Source: Marasmius tenuissimus
Lineage: Eukaryota; Basidiomycota; Agaricomycetes; Agaricales; Marasmiaceae
Direction: 5' to 3'
DNA: 64,000 nt
Assembly: GCA_029532415.1 (NCBI GenBank)
Contig: JAQOTA010000045.1
Span: forward strand, 62,001 to 126,000
The position numbers were made by a program, and so were the translations under genes. The first letter of the stretch is position 1; every line of letters starts with the position of its first letter. The notes under the pieces were generated by a model that saw only the letters and a list, made by a program, of their open reading frames with translations, ran no database searches and was not told the origin of the DNA. Shown here piece after piece: positions 22,691-34,900 of the stretch.

Positions 22691-25636
22691 CTAGAGGGAC
22701 TCGCCCGGTCCTAACAAATGCATCTCTGGCTTGACTTCGTCATTGGACTCCAGCTGCATGTCGTTGGGCTTGGGATGTGCATCGGCCTCGGAGCTTGCGT
22801 CGTTGGGCTCGGGCGTCATGTTGCAGCTGTCAGAATCCGCCTCATCATTATACCGCAGGATCATCTCCAGCAACCTTGCTTCATGGTCCTGTGGAGGAGG
22901 GAGAGCGCTCTGTTTGGCTCGCAAGCAATCAATCTGCTTTTGGATACGTTTCTCCTCTGGTATCGGGACATACTTCGCGCCATCACGTCGCCAACGCCAG
23001 ACATCCTGCAATTCGACTCCTCGGCTCCGGAGAAGCGTGATCATGAAGTTGCATGTTCGAGGCAACGGTGGTGTGTGATCACCATATCCTTGGGTTCTCC
23101 CGCCGTAGCTGATTCTGATAGTCTTCCACAGGTAAAAGCCCCATACCGCATCCTCGATCGTACATCCACAATGTGCATGTTCCTTTCCGTCGTCCCCAAC
23201 CGGCAACTGAACGAGCGGTCCAGGCCCTTTCTTTGTCTTCTGTTCCCCTTCGTCTTTCTTTCCCTTGCCCGATCGTACCATTCAATTAGGCACTCCAGTC
23301 ATGACCCCATCCACCGCGTCTTTATCGTTGGTCCTTGTGGTCTTGTCTGACTTGTGGTGGTAGATACACTTCAGCTGACCTTCGCGCGTCACCAGGACCT
23401 GCTTCGCAAGCTCGAAACAGGAATCTCCTGCCTCAGGGCAGTGACTTGCGTCAGCACGGATGTGAGCCCGTGCTTGGTCGTCTAAACGGGCCTTTGGGTC
23501 CGACGGATTATGTAGGAAGTTCCATACACTATGCACAGCGTGGGCTACAACCAAACGGTAAGCCATGATTCAAGAATTTGTCTTGTATATTGAACTCACC
23601 CTCGGCACTCACGAACTTAGCCATTGCTGCAACTCTGGATGTCAGGTTCTACACCGAGCATAACTCCAGGACCTTCACTTACCAAGTGGGTCATCCTTGA
23701 CATCTGTACCGGGGCCCACACGCGTTGAGCGCCAACAACATCGATGAACCAACAAACGACTCACCATCGCTTTCCTGTGCCTGCTCACCAGTCGAGGGAG
23801 CCATAGATGGCTCTTCATGCGTAGCGTTTGGCATCAACGCCAGCGAGTCAATTGTTTCTGCCAGCAGAAAGTCAATGTAGCCTGTTGCATTCCGTCCTCC
23901 CAACGAGATAGGAGACAAAGCTTACCCGAGTCAACAGGCTTTTCCTTCTGCTGGGTTCTGGATTTCCCTTTCCGCCGGGCTTTCGTTTTCTTTCGAGCGG
24001 GTTGCTGCTCAAGCATCTCTACTGGTTCGAGTCCATCAGGAGTGGGTATTTGTGGGTCCTCAGCATGGGGCTCCGCTTTGTCAGAGGCGTCAAAGGCAAG
24101 GTTTTCCGTAGACTGATTCATTGCCACTGTCATACCTGTGACAAGCTCTGGTGCTGGGTAAGCCGTTGTAACGGTCAGTTTGACTGCGTCGTGTTTGTAT
24201 CGACGGTGCAAAGACTCACCGGCACCGGTCAATCTCGTTTCCCCCTCTAGTTCAGATGAGTCAGGAGAAATTCGGGAATAACGAAGGACATTTCTCACTG
24301 TTCTGGCTATTCGTAGCGTTGCTGGTAGCTTGGGTGGAGGACGTGATTCCATTGGCGACGAGGATATCGTGCATACTGGGTACCCTACTACCCTCGGTTC
24401 CCGGTGCCTTGATGGAGTCTGAGAGTCAGGTAAGTCAGCAATGATATGTCTTTGAGATTGGTAGCAACCTCACAGTCTTCCGATGACGCGTTTTCGAAGG
24501 GTAGAGGGTTTGGACCCATTTCTCCCACAATATGACGGTTTTCTGTGTTCAACGTAGTCCGTTGTTCCTCCTCCATCTCGACGTCGAGGTCCTCAGAACT
24601 CGCCATCAGGGGTTTGGTTTTCGCAGCGGCAGCGGTGATTCCATTGCTAGCCATTCCTGTGATTGTGGGCGCAGCTGGAGAGCTCTCAAAGACGGCAGGT
24701 TGTTCGTTTTCCATCTCGACATCGACGTTCTCCGAGCTCGCTATCGGGAGTGTTCTTTTCGCCACAGCTGTGGTTGCGGGTGGGACTGGCAGGTCGGCCG
24801 AGACAACGGACGCTTCTACTTCCATGTCGATGTCCATTGTACCTACATTCGCACTAGGTGAGTAATGTAATACTAGTAACGCGCAAAAAAAAAAAAGAAA
24901 ACACAAACTGGTCTGATTCTCTGCAGCGGTCTTCGACTCCATCGTCTTAGATCTTGTGTTTGGATGTCGTCCTCCGGGAGGGAGTGAAACTTTCGAGGCT
25001 CGATGCACGCCCTGGGTATCTGCTACCGCTGTGGACTTGGCCTTGCTGCCACCTCTCCTCATCCCCTTCTTCGGCTTCGACGTGGATTCGCCCGACGTCT
25101 GACCGTGCAGGACCTCCATGTTACTACTTGGGGCTGCAGGAGGCTCGCAACCGTTTTGCTTGTCGTGAGCTGCCGCCTCTTCTTGCTGAAGCAAATCTAT
25201 TGCCAAGTGTAAGCTCGATACGGTAACGACCCGAAGTTTGGAACACTCACTGCGAATTCTTCGTAGGGATATATACTCGATTTTGATGGGCTCCAGTTGG
25301 CTTCGAAGAATCGTCAATTTTTCTTGAATATCCACGGTCGAATGTCCCTTCTCTTCAAGATAATGGAGCTCATTCTGCGCCTTTATAATCTGCGCCTCCA
25401 TTTTCTTGAGGATGTCGATGTGTTGCTGGAAGTCTGTGGGTCCAGTCATGACTAAATGGTAACGAAAGAACGATCAAACAAGTGTCTACGGCGTACACAC
25501 CATGGTCATTCCAAGCCTTTGATTCGGGCTCGGTGAGCTGGCGGGAGAACGGGCAGTTTGGCATGCTTTTTTCTGGTGACTGGTTACTCGTTTGAGGTGG
25601 GTGGTTTTTCAGAGCTATCCAGCTGGGGAGCGTCAC
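22691..25636 (-). CDS. Long acidic/coiled-coil cargo protein, one in-frame stop
   Basis: I can chain about ten exons. Clear ones are 25636-25501, 25451-25251, 25196-24909 and one starting at 24842. Later junctions lie near 24470, 24230-24160, 23930-23890, 23760-23700, 23680-23640 and 23610-23550. The frame stays open across these joins. The protein starts MTLPSWIALKNHPPQ and has a coiled coil (FQQHIDILKKMEAQIIKAQ and onwards). It then has a basic Lys/Arg segment, repeated acidic motifs (MDIDMEVE, VDVEMENEQ, LDVEMEEEQ), a KKTKARRKGKSR nuclear-signal-like stretch, and a C-terminal globular part with CGCTIEDAVWGFYLW. No family is recognised. A TGA at 23284-23282 interrupts the same frame between GVPN and MVRSGKG, with frame quality unchanged afterwards. 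So either the gene is nonsense-mutated (TGG to TGA is the simplest origin) or it ends there and the last 196 residues are separate. Confidence 0.5.
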
Positions 25637-25872
25637 TTTTAAACGTCCGGGTATTCACCATTTCATCATCTAGGGAAATGGGTATTTATTTGTTCAATTT
25701 TTTTTGGTGATGGTCGCCATGTTTAGACCGATTGGTCACGTTGGCAGACTGGTCGGCTTGCGCATATTAGCTCTCTCGAGCTACTGACCTCTCTTGAAAG
25801 CAATAAAATTATATGTATTACCAAAAATAAACTCGAAGACATGTATCGCTACCAATTTAATGGATTCCAATC

Positions 25873-27282
25873 TCAATTGTGGACCCCCCACTGGCTCTGA
25901 AAGCATTCTGACCGTCGGGCTACAACACCGGTGCAGCAACTCAAGCCAAGTGCCCACATACGTTCCTCCCATTCTTCATCCATCCACCCCCAGTCCGAGA
26001 TATGTACGCACCCCCCCTCCAATTTACATCCCGATCGTTCAACAAATTTGACAATACTCTTGGCGAGGGTCTCGTCTTGTAGCCCGATGTTGATGCCGCT
26101 CGAGCACGCCACGGAGAACACCTTCAAATTGGGACATGAGACACTGTCCAAAACAGACCAGAGTCGGCTTTCGAGCTGGCCAGTGAGGATCACGAAACCC
26201 ATTTCCCGAACAGTGGCATGTTCGAGCACTTGTTGGGGATGCCAGAGGGGAGCAGTTTCGCAGGTGATACCTCCCCAACATATCCCGACGGCTGGGCATT
26301 GACGCAAAAGAAGAGAAATTGCTGCATACGATGTGTATTTCAGACGGAGGACCATGAGCGTCCGCCACATTGTACCCTGCAAATGAGGGGTACCGAAGTA
26401 CACATTGTAGTGGATATCGCCGAGATCCAATCCAAAATCCTGCAATCACAATTGGGGGATGGTCCCAAGTCGGGTGATCAGACTGACTACCTCGATGTCG
26501 GGGTGGTGTATGTCGACTCCACTAAACGAACTCAGCAATTGAAACTCGTGAATCTCCCTCCAATGGGTTGTCTGCCACAACCAGTCTACTGTTGAGTAGA
26601 TTTGCAACCAGGCGCAGTTGGCAAAAAGGCCTCTGAAAGTGACAGCGGTCCAGCGCGCAGGTCCAGAGATAATTTTGTCCAGGAGGAGGCGGAATCTCGT
26701 GGGGGGGCCCGAGTCGTTGAAACCATCTGCAAAAGCGACCTTCAGAGAAAGACCGAAGTCTTGTGTCGTTTGTGCGCCCAAGCACCGGTCGACTCTATTT
26801 TTCATCGCCTCCCACCACTTCTGATTCAGTGTTTCGCTGTCGCACAAGAACTCCTGGCTTGGACGTGCTTGATGGATGAAAAGCCGACAGTTTCCAGTGG
26901 GCAACAATTGCGATAAAAGGCAGAAAAGCCGGCAGACCTTCGCCGTGTCCCAAAGAGCCTGACACACATATTTCGTTTCGCCCGTGGTCAGGTCAAGCTT
27001 CCAGCCGATCCCATCTCCCGCAACCCACTGGAAAATCTCTTTCCAGATCTCATGGGGCACTCTGTTGAAAAATCCACCTGACCTTAGCAGTTTTTGACGA
27101 AGGACAAGGAAGGAGATGACACACCTCTGGATATCCACATATCTCTCCTTCAGCTCATTTGTCGTTTCTATTCGCCTGCCCGATTCTGCTGGAGAGTTGG
27201 GAAGATATGCCTCTACTGTGTTCCCAGGTCCGATACGAATGGGATAAATGGTGTGCTTCTCCATCGTCAGTGTGGTGGGCAA
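25873..27282 (-). CDS. F-box protein with one intron
   Basis: The exon from 27282 starts MPTTLTMEKHTIYPI. The F-box reads FFNRVPHEIWKEIFQWV (about residues 70-86), followed by an irregular helical/LRR-like body. A 51-base intron (26490-26440; GTAGTC...CTGAT...TTGCAG) removes the only in-frame TGA and keeps the frame (HHPDIE joined to DFGLDLGD). The C-terminus ends near SDWGWMDEEWEERMWAL, resembling the tail of the F-box protein at 20927-22366. Predicted role is SCF ubiquitin-ligase substrate receptor with unknown target. It is the third F-box gene on the minus strand inside the giant element. Confidence 0.65.
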
Positions 27283-28478
27283 AGAGTTGACGGTGGGTCG
27301 GGATTTATCTGTCTTCGCAACACTGATTTGGAAATTGCGATGGCCACCGGACAGTAGCCTCGGCGGGGCTTATGAAGCGACCTCATTGCCTATAGACCTA
27401 TCCAGTATTATGGACGGGTGCCTCAGTGGGAGTGCATGTCATTAGTATGTTTGGTGATGTCGAGTTCGAGCCTCGGACTGTCCACTACTCCATGGCCGGC
27501 AGTAGCAGCTACGCTGGCTGTGGGTTTCTTTTCGCCTCTACTTCAATTTTTTTTCTTCGTCGAGCGAGATATCGCAAACCTTCAGAGACCATTAAGTCCA
27601 CCCTATGGCTCTTGATCTGGCAAACCACACAAGTTCAACTTCTCACTTGTGGTCATGGGAAGTCGCGAACTTCAACGTTTTTCTTTCTTACCTTCTCCCA
27701 CTCGTCGAGTGCCTCTCTTAAATCCCAACACTGCTCTCCAACTCCAACAATACACATCATGATGCCGCAGCTTACAATCAAAGGAAAATTGTATGTGAAG
27801 ATACCTGTGTCAAAGTCCTGATGTCAGTCGTGAAGCGCCGAAGGACATGTCCCCTTTCAAAGTGAGTGGCGAGCGCTTTGGTTATTTTGCGAGGCCAAGT
27901 AGAATCAATAGATACAGCACGGAGAACATTGTAATACAAGACTAAATTACCCAGCGTGAGCACGTATTGCAATATCACTCATTTTCAACCCTCCATCTTT
28001 GATATTAGTGAAAGAGTTATGAGTTGACAGCCGCAAGATCAATGTTATCTGTGAGATTGATTATTCCAGGGGATTTGTTGAGGACTCACAGCGTATATTG
28101 GCGCCATCAAAAATGCTATACGAGTACCTCGAAGGCTTCATGCTTGATCAAATGGCTATAGGTGAGTCAGAAGGGATAATAGGTGACTGTGCGAGGAGAG
28201 GAAGCTCTGGCGCTTATGGGCGCTAACATGGATTTTCGACGTTCTCTCTGGCGTCTATGGGCGCTTGAAGGCCTTTTCTCACTCTCGTCGTCATTGTCTC
28301 ACAGGATCAAAATGAGTGTCTCACAGGAGCGCAACGAGTGTCTCACAGAATACTGATTCTACAACATGTCAACATCGTAGACGTGCCAATTCCGCTAGAT
28401 TTTTGATCTTTTTCTTTTTCCTCCAGTATCTGCCTGGTCATTCCCAGATCAACGACAAACCCCATGCTCGCCAATGGA
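27283..28478. other. Non-coding spacer inside the giant element
   Basis: No supportable gene. Short frames on both strands are low-complexity or lack splice partners. It contains a small tandem repeat (28295-28349) and paired TGGCG(C/T)(T/C)TATGGGCGCT motifs near 28211-28265. Confidence 0.4.
28295..28349 (+). repeat. Three ~22-base tandem units with GTCTCACAG
   Basis: The motif TGTCTCACAG occurs at about 28295, 28317 and 28340, spaced 22-23 bases apart with variable AACGAG/AATGAG spacers. No function is evident. Confidence 0.6.
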
Positions 28479-29390
28479 TTCCCCACAATCCAGTTTCACG
28501 CAACTTCCACGCTTCGCTCCCCGCTCGAGTCGCAAAAGATCTACTTGACTACCAAGTCCTGATGAGGAAGACTGGCGATTGCCCATTGCATCAAGCCCTA
28601 CACCATCGCCTTGTGCTTCACCAGGACAACTCATAGAAACCACGCCCTCTCCCCGAAGGCCTCCAATATGGCACTGGGGTTTCGATCCCAACCTACCGCC
28701 GTCCGACCCACCATCGGATGATGAAAACGATCTGGCTGTGTATGACACAGAGACCGCGGGGGATACTCATGGAAAGGCCGCTCAGTTGAGTTTGAGAGTG
28801 TCTTGGGACTTCACTTGTCGGCTGAAGGTTGCTTACATCGGTCTCCTTAGCCTTGATAGTCCATTCGATTTCAAGTCCTCTCACTCAACAAACACTGCCC
28901 TGCACGACTCTGGTGGGTGGCCATGATTCATGGTGGAACACTTGTTTGACTCCCTAATAACCGGCCTTTGCAGAGTCTTCCCAACTAACCGCGAAGCAAC
29001 ATTGAATCTTGCAGAGTCAACGGAGAATAGAGAGCTTGAGGCAAGCGGTCGAGCTCAGGGAGCAGCGGAACGAGTGTCGAAGTAAAGCCCGACAACGGTC
29101 AAGTGCATACTATAACCGCAATCGGGAAAGAATTGCTCAAAGAAGAAAGGATCTTCGGGCTGCGTGAGTCCCGCATCCTCCCTCTATTTCACCTCAACTG
29201 ACCTTTTTTCGATTAGATCTACATCCGATGCGAGTCTTGAAGCCGTTCAGGAAAGACGAGCCAAACAAAGGGAGCACAGCCGATGGTATCGCGAATGACA
29301 TCGAGAATCGGTCAATGAGAAAGCCAGAAGACGTCGCAAGGCCAAACGTGATGAGGAGCGGGGTCATTAGATTAATTTGGTCCGATTCTG
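28479..29390 (+). pseudogene. Decayed gene: Ser/Pro-rich N-terminus plus basic coiled coil
   Basis: Exon 1 starts at ATG 28479 (MDSPQSSFTQLPRF) and runs through a Ser/Pro-rich stretch and WHWGFDPNLPPSDPPSDDEN to about 28795. A second exon begins after a TTGCAG near 29014 with a highly basic coil (SQRRIESLRQAVELREQR, then YYNRNRERIAQRRKD). After a GTGAGT..TAG intron the same style resumes (EAVQERRAKQREHSRWYRE). A TGA at 29296-29298 then interrupts it before HRESVNEKARRRR. I recall proteins with this layout as common hypotheticals in mushroom genomes, function unknown. The stop inside the conserved basic motif argues that this copy is broken. Confidence 0.5.
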
Positions 29391-29674
29391 TGGTAACGAA
29401 CGTCGACAATGTTAGGCTTGTTCAGGCTGATTGTTTCCTGCCATGTGCGACATATTCCGCTTGGATCGTACCCTATTGCGCCTGCTCGACCCTTGATAAG
29501 AAACCAAAGGGTCCCCGGTCAAGAGTTTGCCCAGTTCAATCTCGTCGAGTTTAAAGTAGTATAAACTTAATTTGTATGAACTCAATGAATCAACTGATTG
29601 AATCCTCTTGACCGAACGTTTGCAAAACGTAAGTATTCGAACTGACTACTGGAGGTACATACATGAAAAAAGAT

Positions 29675-31500
29675 CTAAGATGTGTTGGATGTGCTACCAC
29701 TCGGGCCCCCGGAACCCTGACCATTCTGATTAAGAATGTCTGTGATACTCGTCCCCTGAGCTTGGAGATAGGTACCCAGCAATGCAAGGATTTGATCCTG
29801 TTGCTCCACACGCTGATTGGCTTCATCTCGCTGTTGTAAGTACTGGGCGGACTGGAATTCCACCCGGGCGATGTCTCGGCGGCGGCCCGTCTTCAATGCC
29901 CCGTACATGGTCTTCATCAACCGGTTCATACTCTCGAAGATCCTATCAGGTGTGTCGCTCACAAACGACGGAGACTCCCAATGGACGTACCCACCCCAGG
30001 AGTTCGGATGGTTGGCAGAGATCTGGAGCTAACAGCCAGTCTCGTCGTACACACGTTCACACTGTCATGGGTAGTTAGCGAGCGAGTACCAATACAGGGG
30101 ACCTCCAACAGCTCACCATTATAAGAATGCGATCAAGACATTCTGTGAAATGTTGTGTCACCTTTCCCTCCTCCATTCTTCCGAACAACAGACCTGGTCT
30201 TACAACGGCTATCAAATTGGATCAGCCATTGGCATGTCGAGAATCACTGTGAGTGAGAACTTACAATATTCCTTATCCCCTCTTTTGGCAAGCATGAAAC
30301 CATAATGTGGCTTGGTATGTGAGGCTCGTAGACATTCACTGTTTTCGCAGGTGCGAGTGATACAGGACCTCTTGGGTACCGTTCCGGGGCTGGGGCTCAA
30401 GGGTCTGGGCGAGGGTGTAGGAGAAAAGTGACCGACATGTTGAGTGCCGACGTTGTCTTCTTCGGTACCATCCTGGGATGAGCCAAGCACTGGAGTCGAA
30501 GTCACTTGTTCCTGCTGGCCAGGCATATCTAAGAGGGCATGATTGGTCAACAACGGCGAGGACAAGGAGAGATTCTAGATTCGTACCGGAAGCCGATGGA
30601 GTGTCCAGATCTAGACGACAGCACAAAAGATCAACGAAGCTCAAGTGGAAGAACAAGTAGGCACCTACGAGTTTGGGATATACAGTCGTCGTGATCCACC
30701 GGCAAAGTGCCGATTCCTGAAGCCAGCGTTGCTGTGCCTGTCGAGCCTAAGATACGCGTTACTAAGGGTGCACAAATGTGACTTAGCATGACGAGAGATA
30801 ACATACGTGCAATGAGCTCCGCATTAAGAACTTGGAGAACTGAGGAAACTGTCAGAGATGGACTAAATAATCAACGGGCGTAACTCACGAGTTGTGTATG
30901 GTTGAGTAGGTGTGGGTACAGCTTGTGATATTGTAGGTGGATCCAACGTAACATTCTGATCGTCTTGAGCTGTCTTGGAGGTCACAAATTCTGCTACAAC
31001 TCAAGTAAGAGAGTGTACTCACAGAGGAATTGAGGTAACCCAAAGTCGAAGGACGATCCAATCAGAGTAGAGCCAGAAGAAGGGTATTGGGAGGTTGCGT
31101 GAGCCTGGTGTATCGAAGCTGAAAAGGGGTTGGCGAACGGCAGTTTGCTAAGGAACGGGGACGGCTACCTTCTGTTTGGTTGCGTTGCGGGTTGGGGGTC
31201 TGTATAAAGCCACAAGGGAATCAGCTCACGCAGCGACTCGGGGGGATGCATAAACTCTCACAGAATTACGAGGAGATGAGCCCTGCTTATTCTGTGTCTG
31301 ATCCTGTTGTCCAGCACGCACGCGCTGTTGTGCGCGTGCAGAATGTTGGGTACACTCCTTCTGCAATGGGTATGGAGGGCCAGGACATCACTTGCATTGC
31401 CGAGGGGCTCGCTTCATAACACCTTCTTTAGCTTGTAGTTTCTTTAGTCGAGCGGTGGGTACAGACTTGCACGGCGAGGATCGTACAGGCTGAGGCGAAG
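29675..31500 (-). CDS. Multi-exon Q/S/P-rich hypothetical protein
   Basis: Short exons chain on the minus strand. A likely first exon near 31497-31385 (MASPQPVRSSPCKS...) comes first, then a Gln-rich exon (QQRVRAGQQDQTQNKQGSS). A Ser/Phe-rich exon (KLPFANPFSASIHQAHATSQ) near 31120 follows, then ARQAQQRWLQESALCRWITT near 30700. The better-supported 3' exons are 30565-30262 (a Cys-containing ITRTCENSECLRASHTKPHY), about 30209-30119, and about 30031-29675. The last holds a coiled coil (YLQQRDEANQRVEQQDQILA) and ends GGPSGSTSNTS. Donor GTAAGT at 30261 and GTGAGC at about 30118 fit. One upstream junction would not join in frame by my reading, so the 5' half is uncertain. No family is recognised. 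Confidence 0.4.
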
Positions 31501-31992
31501 CCATCGGGATGATGCGGAGAGAGAGGTTACAGGAGAGTGGGTCTTGGGAGTTTGAAATTTATAGTCGGAAGCCCTGGGAGACCTCGAAGAAAAAAACAAC
31601 GACCAAACATCCACATCGTCATGGACAAACAGCAAGACCGGCTCAAAGATTGGTGGATACCGGGGTGAAATAAAGTTGTTTCAGGTTGGTGAAAATCCAT
31701 CAAGATTTGGGGCTGAGCTGCCCAGTCGTTTTGAACTTCTACGAGTAAAAGATGCGAGTTGGAGGAAAAAGAGAGGTGGTGAAAATAAAAGGCAGGCTGG
31801 GCGTGGTTCGAACGCATGATTGGCAGCGCGTCGATGACCGCCCGTCAGACGCACTTCCACTAATCCAAGAGGACATTAGAAAGGAGCGATCTCTGGATAT
31901 CCAGAATCGCAAAATCGGCCGTACAGATGTCTGGCTGAAGCTCCGCAGCTCTGGGTAGTAAACGAGGATTGGGTAAGCAGATTACCGATTCA

Positions 31993-34900
31993 ATGATTCC
32001 GTCGACAACGCGCGACAAGGCCGGCAGGTTAGAGGCTGAAGCAGATTCGAGTGCATGGAACAACGCCTTTGCGGTGATTGATATGTTCGATGAAGAAGAC
32101 TGGGGTGGGCCATCGACTACCGCAAGCCAAGATGAGGGAAGCTTCACTCTCCCTGCAGGCGACCTTAGCGCTCGGGATTCCCTAGACTGGCAGGCATGGG
32201 ACAACAAGGAGAGTGACTATGTGAGCCGGTATGTGGTACATCACAGCCCCTCAAAGACGCGATTGGGGAGAAGGCGGAAGAGGAGGGATAGCAACCAAGC
32301 ACCTCCAAAACGGCAAAGGGCTGCCGGTCCTGTGATGCAGGAGGGTGAATTCATGCGAAATGGGATGGAGGGAGCTGGATTTGGGTGGGAGCCCCTTCAA
32401 CAACAGCCAGTGGATGGTGAAGACGAGCACATGAGCCATGACCACTCCATAGATGATGAAGCAGACTTGGAGGCATACATCGAGGAGTACCAGGGAGAGA
32501 GGGCGGGGTTCATTCGCGTTGGGACGTATATCTATGTTGTCCAGGGTTGGAACAGCACGAAGAAGGAGGTTATGGTGAGTGCTGGCGCCTGCAAAAGCGG
32601 TGTTCTATCATTGGTTGATGGTGTTACAGGAGAAGTGGTTCCATTTCGAAGCTCGGAGAATTGGAGAAGATGTTCGAATCGCGTGTGCGTGTCCGAAGGG
32701 AATCGCTTCTGGCTGATGCGTACACAGTGAAACTTATCTAGAGTTTTGTGAGGACCGGTATATCGAGCAAGAGGCAATGATTTTTCGAGGTGTGTACTTC
32801 ACTCTCGCCGCTTGATTTGAGGTGACGATTCGACAATGCGTAGATGGCCGGGTGGTCTGGTTCTGGAGAGAACTCTATGGCGACGCCAATAACGAGGGTC
32901 CTTGGTTGAATTGTTTTTCTGTCGCTCTTGGAAAGTCAGACCAAATGACAATTCAAAGACGAGCGATCATGACTTACATTGGCCCTGATACAGGCGTAGG
33001 GACATGGAAATGTTCAAAGTGTTCTGGGGCATGTCCTCACCAGAGCGCAGCAGAAGTGTTCATGGGAAGGGTGTATGGAAGGGAGCCTCTGGTTGAGGAC
33101 GAGGGCATTGGGGATCCCGATAACTCTGAGGACATAATGTTGGGTAAGGTCTTTCCCAGTCTGAATGGTCGACGACTTGTGCTAACCTCGCGCTGTAGTG
33201 GACAGACAGAATAACATGCAGCAGAAGGAGACTGCCATCTCATTCCTGCCAGTTCGCCCTCCACATTGGGCAGAGCTGGATACGGACATTAAGCACTACG
33301 ATAGAGCTTCTCTCTTGTCCGAGATCCCGTGTACGATCAGACTGGAGGTACCGGCTCAATCAATGTGTGGGATCCAATGTGTCGAAGCGGAACTGCTGGG
33401 AGAAAGGATCGTTAGAACGTGCACGGTTTATACACTAACTGAAGGACTTACCTGCAATATCGAGCTTGTACCATGCCCGAGTTGTCACAATCGGAAGCAT
33501 TGCTTCATTGGGCCCGAAACCTGTCGGTTTGGCATCTTCAACTTCAACAACTCGGTACTATTCACTCACGAGCTGATGGACGAATACACCAGTCGCTTTA
33601 CCAGCTCGGAGACACCATTCGTTGCATTTGTGGAGACGATCGAGAGGAATTACCGAAGCCGTGGGTCCCAATTTGTGAAGGAGGACTTATTTTGTTTGGC
33701 GTGGTTTGCGTATGCGTCTATCCAGGACTTCTCTAAAGACATGTCGTGTCCTCGTTGCGCCGAGGAACCTGCGTGTGTCATCTTCGAAGGGGTAACCCTC
33801 GCCTTTGGTAAAAAGCACCTCCAAGACTCGCTGCGTCCGCCAACTTTTGCGAGTGAGGGGGCAATAGTACGACAGAGGACTTATCCTGTGAAGCCGCAAC
33901 TGGTGCAGGAACAGTCAAAGATGCCCATTCGCCGGTTGATGAAGAGCTTTATTAGGGGGAAGCGTAGCTCACAGCAACAAGGTGAAGATGATAACGAGGA
34001 AGATGACGATGAGCTATGGGACAACTACGAGGTCTTAGTGCAACACCTCAAAGGAGTGCTGCCAGCGCTGGCCAACCTGTTCGAGAGGACAGTCGGGCCA
34101 AAGGCGAAGATTCAGCCTGCCCTCAGGCAACGTTATGGGGTATTCTTGGAGCAGGTATGGATCCGGTGTCATTACGTCGCTGTATTGACTGAAGGTGTTA
34201 CAGATAGCGGCTGAGGAATACGCTACTCAAATGATCAGCTTCAAAAGTCTGCGTGTTCTGAAGGGCTTTACTGACCAACCAAGCTGGACATCCGCTACGA
34301 AACTCGTAGATATCCCCGCATTATACCACGTGTTGGAGTTCGAGTGCAAACTCAACAACAAGTACCCGGAGGACCTATTGGCGGTTTGAGTATGGTTACA
34401 TGAGCGCGCTGGACAAGTCCTAGGCTCCCTCACTCGTGGGCGAGATGGTGACCTTCCTATAGCTGAAAAGGAAGGGGAACACGATTGGAAATCAGTGGGT
34501 TCTTTTCTGCGACACATCGACTAGGAGACTCACAGATAAACATAGACTGGCTGCTACTACAGTCTGCCCAAAATTTGGGACAGACCTCTATATCCCAAGC
34601 TAAGAGGTGACGGGAATCCCGAAAGCAGCATTAAGGAGTCCAAGACTGCGGGTTGCCGAAAGTTGTACCACGAATACGGGCAGAAGAGATTGACCCATCG
34701 GCGAAACCCCTAACGCGGGTCCCCGGTAGGGACCAGCCCTCGCAACTCGGGAATACCCTTCCCATGTTGACGAGGATGTGAACAGTCGGGACCCATCGCC
34801 TTTTTGTGCACAATGGTCTGCATATTGTAGTTCAAGATGTACATTAGCTACTGGTTGTATGAAAGTATGGACAACTTACGCACCTTGTGAGGTGTTGTAC

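Noticed and set aside
26446..26448. In-frame TGA in the third F-box gene suggesting a pseudogene
   Set aside because: A 51-base intron with GTAGTC donor, CTGAT branch and TTGCAG acceptor (26490-26440) removes it and keeps the frame.
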